A stretch of DNA of 9,263 bases from JADGNF01 sp964582085 (GTDB lineage Archaea; Thermoproteota; Bathyarchaeia; Bathyarchaeales; Bathycorpusculaceae), in assembly GCA_964582085.1 (NCBI GenBank), contig CAZOPV010000013.1, positions 1 through 9,263 of the forward strand, given 5' to 3'. The notes below the pieces were generated by a model that was not told where the DNA came from, searched no databases, and saw only the letters and a list, made by a program, of their open reading frames with translations. Position 1 is the first letter of the stretch. The number at the start of each line of letters is the position of its first letter. Positions 6,030 through 9,263 of the stretch are shown piece by piece. Made by a program: the position numbers and the translations under genes.

Positions 6030-6812
6030 ATGCGCTATGAAACCATAATTTTAGAAAGGAAAGACGGCATCGGAACCCTAACACTAAACCGTCCTGAAAA
6101 ATTGAACGCCATAAACCGAAAAATGACCGAGGAACTAAATTATGCGATTGTTGAAATAGCCAAAGATATAGGCGTTAGAGCGTTAGTTGTTACTGGAGCT
6201 GGTCGCGGATTCTGTAGTGGCGCTGACGTAGGTGACATGGCACAAGCAGCAGCTCCTATTGAAAACAGATATTGGACACAAATGGCACATAAGATAATTC
6301 TCGGTCTGACAGAGTTAGAGAAACCTGTGATAGCCAAGGTAAACGGCGTCGCCGTGGGTATCGGATGTAGTTTAGCCTTAAGTGCCGATATAATAATTGC
6401 GTCGGAGAATGCCAAATTCAGCCTGATTTTCAGTCGGATAGGTCTTATTCCAGATGGAGGTTCGCTGTTCCATCTGCCACGGCTAGTGGGACCAGCCAAG
6501 GCGAAGGAGCTCATCTTTACTGCTAGAATGGTTGACGCTAAAGAGGCTGAAAGAATAGGCTTGATAAGCAAGGCGGTATCAGCGGATGAATTAGATAACG
6601 AGGTGAACATGCTAGCAAAACAGCTGGCGGAAGGCGCAACTGCAGCTTTTGGAATAGCTAAAAAAATAATAAACAAAGGACTGAGCATGGACTTAAGTTC
6701 AGTTTTAGAGTGTGAAGCTTTTGGGCAGACTATTGCAGGAACGACAGAGGACGCGCAAGAAGGAGTCATGGCATTTTTGGAAAAAAGAAAGGCCGACTTC
6801 AAGGGAAGATAG
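6030..6812 (+). CDS. Enoyl-CoA hydratase/isomerase family protein, PaaG-like
   Basis: A 260-aa crotonase-fold protein of normal family length. The N-terminal signature GTLTLNRPEKLNAI (15-28) and the oxyanion-hole segment GRGFCSGADV (58-67) are clear, as is the second CoA-pocket segment NGVAVGIGCSLALSADI (105-121). The two catalytic glutamates of classical hydratase (rat Glu144 and Glu164) align with Ser114 and Phe134, so water addition to enoyl-CoA is unlikely. Instead the segment SRIGLIPDGGS places Asp142 where PaaG-type enzymes (1,2-epoxyphenylacetyl-CoA or enoyl-CoA isomerases) carry a proposed catalytic Asp. I infer an isomerase acting on an acyl-CoA, substrate unknown. Strong ribosome-binding site at 6016-6021. 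It is alone: no thiolase, acyl-CoA dehydrogenase or phenylacetate gene lies nearby, and the next gene is convergent about 190 bp away. In those 190 bp I see no gene or clear terminator. Confidence 0.9.
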   Translation: MRYETIILERKDGIGTLTLNRPEKLNAINRKMTEELNYAIVEIAKDIGVRALVVTGAGRGFCSGADVGDMAQAAAPIENRYWTQMAHKIILGLTELEKPVIAKVNGVAVGIGCSLALSADIIIASENAKFSLIFSRIGLIPDGGSLFHLPRLVGPAKAKELIFTARMVDAKEAERIGLISKAVSADELDNEVNMLAKQLAEGATAAFGIAKKIINKGLSMDLSSVLECEAFGQTIAGTTEDAQEGVMAFLEKRKADFKGR

Positions 6813-7005
6813 AAAATATGACGCAGAATAACGCAAACACTCAAGCATTTGGAAGAAAGTACTGCAAAACACCAAGCAACTCGGATTTTGGAACTGTGTA
6901 ACTAGGGTTTATTACTTTAGAATGCCCCCTTGAGATGCTCGCTAATAAGGCAAAATTCAAGTCTATGGAAGCGCCGCGTGCGCGCTTAAAACAATTTTCG
7001 CGAAC

Positions 7006-7650
7006 TTAATAGATGCGAATTAGATCAAAGGGAAAAACCAAGAAAACAAAAGAAATGCTAACTGCTATTGAAATCGTGAATAGCGTTTCTGGAATTTTCG
7101 ATGGACATTTCACTGGGAACATAAAGGGGACATCTCGTTTATATTGGCGAAAATCCTTTCCATGTTGTTTCTCAAGATGTGATTCTTCATATCTGGCCAA
7201 AGTGACGTATCCCAAAATCTGCATCAGCCACAAGAGTGTGATTTGGGGATTCCCCCCCAACGTCAGAACCATTACGGTCAGTCCAATAGTGGTGATTATT
7301 ATTCCTGTATATTGGGGGTGTCTAACGACAGAATATAAGCCTGTTCTGACGAGTCTCACACCTCTGGCACGGTCTCTGAGGAATTGTATCCCTGCAAGCA
7401 AAAATATTGTGAATCCGATTAAAGCGATCAACCGACCAACCATAAACTCCTTAGCAAAAAATAGCAAATTGATGTCTCGCTCCAGATTTGGATGCCCCGT
7501 CACGAGAATGACCAAATAAGGCAAGAGGGGAATTGACATGACGCTGATAGCCCAACCACCGTAAACTATGCTCTGTAGACTAAACAGCATCGCTGCAAAC
7601 ATGCCTTCTAACAAGAGTCTAACTTTTTCCTTAAGCGTTGAATTTACCAC
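7006..7650 (-). CDS. Membrane methyltransferase, ICMT/PEMT family
   Basis: A 214-aa integral membrane protein of the isoprenylcysteine carboxyl methyltransferase / phospholipid methyltransferase group. The diagnostic part is LVRTGLYSVVRHPQYTG (100-116), with the conserved Arg110-His111-Pro112 and Tyr114, Gly116, followed by a helix and then RYEES (153-157), with Glu155-Glu156, and Phe167, Tyr170 and PFMFP (175-179). These residues form the S-adenosylmethionine pocket in known members. Hydrophobic segments lie at about 20-51, 72-91, 114-132 and 137-152, and an additional C-terminal helix at 187-208 extends beyond the usual core. The methyl acceptor in archaea is not known; a lipid, isoprenoid or prenylated thiol is possible. 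The start is GTG at 7648-7650 with a poor ribosome-binding site; Met17 is an alternative. It is convergent with the crotonase gene and has no operon partner. Confidence 0.82.
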   Translation of the reverse strand: MVNSTLKEKVRLLLEGMFAAMLFSLQSIVYGGWAISVMSIPLLPYLVILVTGHPNLERDINLLFFAKEFMVGRLIALIGFTIFLLAGIQFLRDRARGVRLVRTGLYSVVRHPQYTGIIITTIGLTVMVLTLGGNPQITLLWLMQILGYVTLARYEESHLEKQHGKDFRQYKRDVPFMFPVKCPSKIPETLFTISIAVSISFVFLVFPFDLIRIY

Positions 7651-7682
7651 TGTTTTCTCAATAAGATGATAAACCTTGCTTG

Positions 7683-7692
7683 CCTATAATCC
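7683..7692 (-). promoter_or_regulatory. Weak TATA-like box of the methyltransferase gene
   Basis: GGATTATAGG on the minus strand, centred about 37 nt before the GTG start, implying a short leader of about 10 nt. The match is weak. A GTTTATCA about 20 nt upstream of the GTG would be too close. Confidence 0.25.
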
Positions 7693-7800
7693 TAGTGTTT
7701 CGAACATTAAAATAGCTCAATAGCGATTGAAACGACTATTTTTGCTAGCATTTTCGCTATTCACCCGAGAACTCGACACTTCTTGCTGATGTTATGCCAC

Positions 7801-7919
7801 ATGCTAGAGTCCCACGTAAAAGTCGCTCAGAGTTTAGACGAAACTTGCAAACTGATTGAAGTCAGTTTTGAATACATAACAGACATGGACGGAGCTGCAA
7901 TACTCAGAAACGGAAGTAG
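7801..7919 (+). pseudogene. Frameshifted C-terminal relic of an archaeal tyrosine integrase
   Basis: The plus strand reads VKVAQSLDETCKLIEV, then SFEYITDMDGAAILR. This resembles the conserved C-terminal tail of many archaeal integrases (pattern VxVAKTxxEAxxLIExGFEYV...LFRKRK-stop), which follows the catalytic Tyr. In the existing frame the terminal basic motif is lost (LRNGSS), but adding one A to the AAA at 7908-7910 restores Arg-Lys-Arg-Lys followed by TAG at 7917-7919. A single deletion in a homopolymer therefore explains the broken end. The preceding 150 bp show no catalytic domain in any plus-strand frame, so only about 40 residues survive. The unshifted frame runs on to a stop at 7975-7977, inside the convergent UPF0147 gene. 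It is unlikely to be functional. Confidence 0.55.
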
Positions 7920-7935
7920 TCTTTTATGCTCATGG

Positions 7936-8223
7936 TTAATCTTTTATGGCTTCTATTAGGCTCATTACATTCCATAATTTCACACGGGTGTAAGGCGGCA
8001 TGTTCGGGTCTTGCAGGATCTCGTCTAGAATTGATATGACATTGGAAGCTCTGACAGCTGGCGTGAATTCTGTTGTTTGCAAAGCATCCATAGAGTCTTT
8101 AGCAGCTCTCCTAATGTTTCTTGGCGTTGTATTATCTTCAGAAACAGCATTAAGCACAGCAATCGCCTGTTTTATCCTTTCCTCATATTCTTCCATTTTT
8201 TTCTTTCGAACCACATCAGCCAC
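7936..8223 (-). CDS. UPF0147 family protein
   Basis: A 95-aa, entirely helical-looking soluble protein. The body NTTPRNIRRAAKDSMDAL (31-48), LTPAVR-like TPAVRASNVISILDEI, and the end DPNMPPYTRVKLWNVMSLIE match the archaeal UPF0147 family closely, including the normal length of about 90 residues. The function of this family is not established; it is present across most archaea. The start is GTG at 8221-8223, with GAGG overlapping it, so the ribosome-binding site is badly placed; Met10 (ATG at 8194-8196) is a possible alternative, but family length favours the GTG. It is divergent from the Sssca1-type gene across 67 bp. It ends a few bases past the frame-shifted integrase relic that comes from the opposite direction. 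Confidence 0.9.
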   Translation of the reverse strand: MADVVRKKKMEEYEERIKQAIAVLNAVSEDNTTPRNIRRAAKDSMDALQTTEFTPAVRASNVISILDEILQDPNMPPYTRVKLWNVMSLIEAIKD

Positions 8224-8257
8224 CTCACAATTGCGTCAGCAATCAAATTATTATAGG

Positions 8258-8267
8258 CTTTTATACT
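8258..8267. promoter_or_regulatory. TATA-like box in the divergent UPF0147 / Sssca1 promoter
   Basis: Minus strand AGTATAAAAG lies about 39 nt before the UPF0147 GTG and is the better reading. The plus strand of the same bases, CTTTTATACT, is about 30 nt before the TTG of the Sssca1-type gene. A further AT-rich box at 8246-8256 (ATTATTATAGG on the plus strand) would let the plus-strand transcript include its GAGG. The two promoters must overlap within this 67-bp gap. Confidence 0.45.
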
Positions 8268-8277
8268 ATTTTATTTT

Positions 8278-8281
8278 GAGG
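8278..8281 (+). promoter_or_regulatory. Ribosome-binding site supporting a TTG start
   Basis: GAGG with a 9-nt spacer to the TTG at 8291. The first ATG in frame is 13 codons downstream (8330) and has only an A-rich stretch ahead of it. Confidence 0.45.
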
Positions 8282-8290
8282 CTTTAAAAC

Positions 8291-8653
8291 TTGTCGGGAG
8301 AAAAACCACAAGAAAAAAACATAAAAAAAATGGCTGACCTACTACGACGAGGCGAAACACTCACAGATTTAGCCTGCCCAGTATGCGCCTCACCACTTTT
8401 TAAACTAAAAAGCGGCGACCTTTGGTGTGTACAATGCGAAAAGAAAGTGATAGTCGTGAAAGAAGGAGAGGAACCGAAAATAACTAGTTCCATAGCCATA
8501 GAGACTCTTGAAGCAACGCTCATGACAAAAATACAAGGAATACAGAACAAAATGCAACACACTGAAAGCATAGAAGAATTGCAAAAATTGGGAGCGACAC
8601 TTTCTGAATTATTGGGAAATCTCGAAAAAATAAGGAAGATTAAAAGCAACTAG
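8291..8653 (+). CDS. Sssca1/p27-type zinc-ribbon protein
   Basis: A 120-aa protein of the family named after the Sjogren syndrome/scleroderma autoantigen 1 (p27), widespread in archaea and of unknown biochemical role. A short basic N-terminus leads into MADLLRRGETLTDLACPVCA, then SPLFKLKSGDLWCVQCEKKV: a zinc ribbon with Cys29-X2-Cys32 and Cys46-X2-Cys49, and the helix plus SPLFK sequence typical of the family. Residues 75-120 are predicted helical and charged, perhaps a coiled coil (QNKMQHTESIEELQKLGATL). The start is TTG at 8291, supported by GAGG; the ATG at 8330 would still retain the whole ribbon. Its stop is 16 nt before the next gene, so the two are probably co-transcribed. The gene diverges from UPF0147. 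Confidence 0.85.
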   Translation: MSGEKPQEKNIKKMADLLRRGETLTDLACPVCASPLFKLKSGDLWCVQCEKKVIVVKEGEEPKITSSIAIETLEATLMTKIQGIQNKMQHTESIEELQKLGATLSELLGNLEKIRKIKSN

Positions 8654-8669
8654 AGGCGGACTCATCGTA

Positions 8670-9179
8670 ATGCTTGGAGCTTACGAGAATTTCCCGGAGA
8701 ACGTCCATAAAACAGCAACTTTTGCCATTTCAACCTCGAACAAAAAACTCCAGCAGTTGCTAATACAACTTCTTAAAGAAGTAAATAACAAGACCTTCAA
8801 TTTAAAAGAGATCACTGTTCCCACACTACCCAACAGCTCAGTAATTTTCGAGTTCGGAATTGCAGAAGCTAACAATTTCAATTACCTAGACGATGAGGAA
8901 ACAAACAAAATGCTAAGGATTGTGCAGGGAAGACCCTTCGAAATAATGGATTTCTATTGCGCCCTAAAATATTATAAAATGCAAAATAGCAAAAAAACTC
9001 CTCTAAAATTTGACTATTACATGATTCGCTTAACATTTGATAAGAATCTGGTAAGAATGCAGATTTTTCATGAAAGGGGACCAAGATACATATCGCCAGA
9101 GGATATAATCAATTTTGTTGTTAATGAAATCACCAAAATGTCTTCAAAGAAAATCATTAAAACGCTTAACTCAAGTTAA
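8670..9179 (+). CDS. Unrecognised 169-aa protein downstream of the zinc-ribbon gene
   Basis: I do not recognise a characterised family. The protein is soluble, with mixed alpha/beta character and no cysteine pattern, signal peptide or membrane helix. Notable stretches are SNKKLQQLLIQLLKEVNNKT (23-42), SSVIFEFGIAEANNFNYLD (56-74), PLKFDYYMIRLTFDKN (about 111-126) and MQIFHERGPRYISPEDIINF (about 130-149). The alternating hydrophobic strands in the second half (FDYYMIRLTF, RMQIFHERG) look like a beta sheet, and the SPEDIINFVVNEI end like a closing helix. A GAGG 13 nt upstream is a rather distant ribosome-binding site. The gene lies 16 nt after the Sssca1-type gene, so the products may act together. 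Its stop codon overlaps that of the convergent gene at the right edge by 4 bp. Confidence 0.8.
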   Translation: MLGAYENFPENVHKTATFAISTSNKKLQQLLIQLLKEVNNKTFNLKEITVPTLPNSSVIFEFGIAEANNFNYLDDEETNKMLRIVQGRPFEIMDFYCALKYYKMQNSKKTPLKFDYYMIRLTFDKNLVRMQIFHERGPRYISPEDIINFVVNEITKMSSKKIIKTLNSS

Positions 9180-9263
9180 CCAGTATTCTTCGAAAATTTC
9201 ATGACAAACTTGAGAATATCATTTGCAACTTCAGTTTTAGGCTTATTGCCATCTATCCTAGTA
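9176..9263 (-). CDS. C-terminal fragment of a convergent gene, possibly a nucleotide kinase
   Basis: Reading leftward from the window edge gives an open frame of 28 residues, TRIDGNKPKTEVANDILKFV and a short basic end, then TAA at 9178-9176. An (I/V)DG...EV...IL pattern near the C-terminus is common in P-loop nucleoside monophosphate kinases such as thymidylate or adenylate kinases, but also occurs elsewhere. The identity is therefore a guess; that it is coding is supported by the frame staying open to the edge, the plausible protein composition, and the tight convergent stop-codon overlap. Confidence 0.5.
   Translation of the reverse strand, partial: TRIDGNKPKTEVANDILKFVMKFSKNTG

Noticed and set aside
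6140..6844. A 234-codon open frame on the minus strand opposite the crotonase gene
   Set aside because: Its product is Ser/Ala/Pro-rich with no motif, and the plus strand carries unmistakable crotonase signatures with a strong ribosome-binding site. It is an antisense shadow.
6818..6905. A short plus-strand frame beginning at the ATG just after the crotonase stop
   Set aside because: Fewer than 30 codons, no separate ribosome-binding site and no motif.
6968..7003. A GC-rich patch with CGCG repeats between the convergent crotonase and methyltransferase genes
   Set aside because: I looked for a terminator hairpin. The arms do not pair well over more than about four bases and no clear T run follows on either strand.
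7013..7519. A 168-codon plus-strand frame opposite the methyltransferase gene
   Set aside because: The minus strand encodes the RHPxYxG and EE motifs of the methyltransferase; the plus-strand product has no recognisable features.
2917..7919. An SSV-type integrated element flanked by int(N) and int(C)
   Set aside because: With the gene on the plus strand, partition on integration would leave the C-terminal part on the left and the N-terminal part on the right. Here the order is reversed, no tRNA or att repeat is visible, and the genes between are not viral.
8284..8649. A 121-codon minus-strand frame opposite the Sssca1-type gene
   Set aside because: The plus-strand frame has the family zinc ribbon; the antisense product is Phe/Ser/Cys-rich as expected of a shadow.
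1..9263. A defence system, CRISPR array, rRNA/tRNA gene or intact insertion sequence
   Set aside because: No direct-repeat arrays, no cas-like, nuclease or transposase motifs, no tRNA T-loop/acceptor pattern, and no paired terminal inverted repeats were found by eye.

Overview
The window looks like chromosomal DNA from an archaeon, most likely Thermoproteota of the Bathyarchaeia type. That placement is inferred from gene content; no rRNA or tRNA gene is present. Supporting evidence: the start of a class I lysyl-tRNA synthetase, a UPF0147 protein and an Sssca1/p27-type zinc-ribbon protein (both typical archaeal families), a glycosylation-site-rich surface protein with a C-terminal anchor, TATA-like boxes about 30-60 nt ahead of most genes, and several GTG or TTG starts that are backed by Shine-Dalgarno sequences or conserved N-termini.

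Left part (1-2850), all on the minus strand: a cupin (2442-2783), a COG2509-type FAD-dependent oxidoreductase with an unusual cysteine cluster (971-2353), a zinc-ribbon protein only 4 nt downstream of it (214-966), and the N-terminus of lysS running off the left edge. The oxidoreductase and zinc-ribbon genes form a likely operon; the cupin and lysS each have their own TATA-like box.

Middle (2850-6030): a poor-coding stretch with a short open frame resembling the core-binding helix of a tyrosine recombinase, a two-helix membrane protein of unknown family (3355-3984), a 370-bp stretch with no assignable gene, and a secreted or surface-anchored beta-helix-like glycoprotein (4355-5707). The last faces away from the next gene across a 300-bp divergent promoter region.

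Right part (6030-9263): a crotonase-fold enzyme lacking both catalytic glutamates of enoyl-CoA hydratase but carrying the Asp of PaaG-type isomerases; a convergent membrane methyltransferase of the ICMT/PEMT type; a one-base-frameshifted relic of an archaeal integrase C-terminus (7801-7919); then UPF0147 divergent from a two-gene unit (Sssca1 zinc ribbon plus an unrecognised 169-aa protein). The last gene overlaps by 4 bp the stop codon of a convergent partial gene at the right edge.

I see no defence island, CRISPR array, biosynthetic cluster or intact mobile element. The best leads are the unexplained proteins (3355-3984, 8670-9179, 214-966), the cysteine cluster of the oxidoreductase, the atypical crotonase, and the two integrase-like relics.
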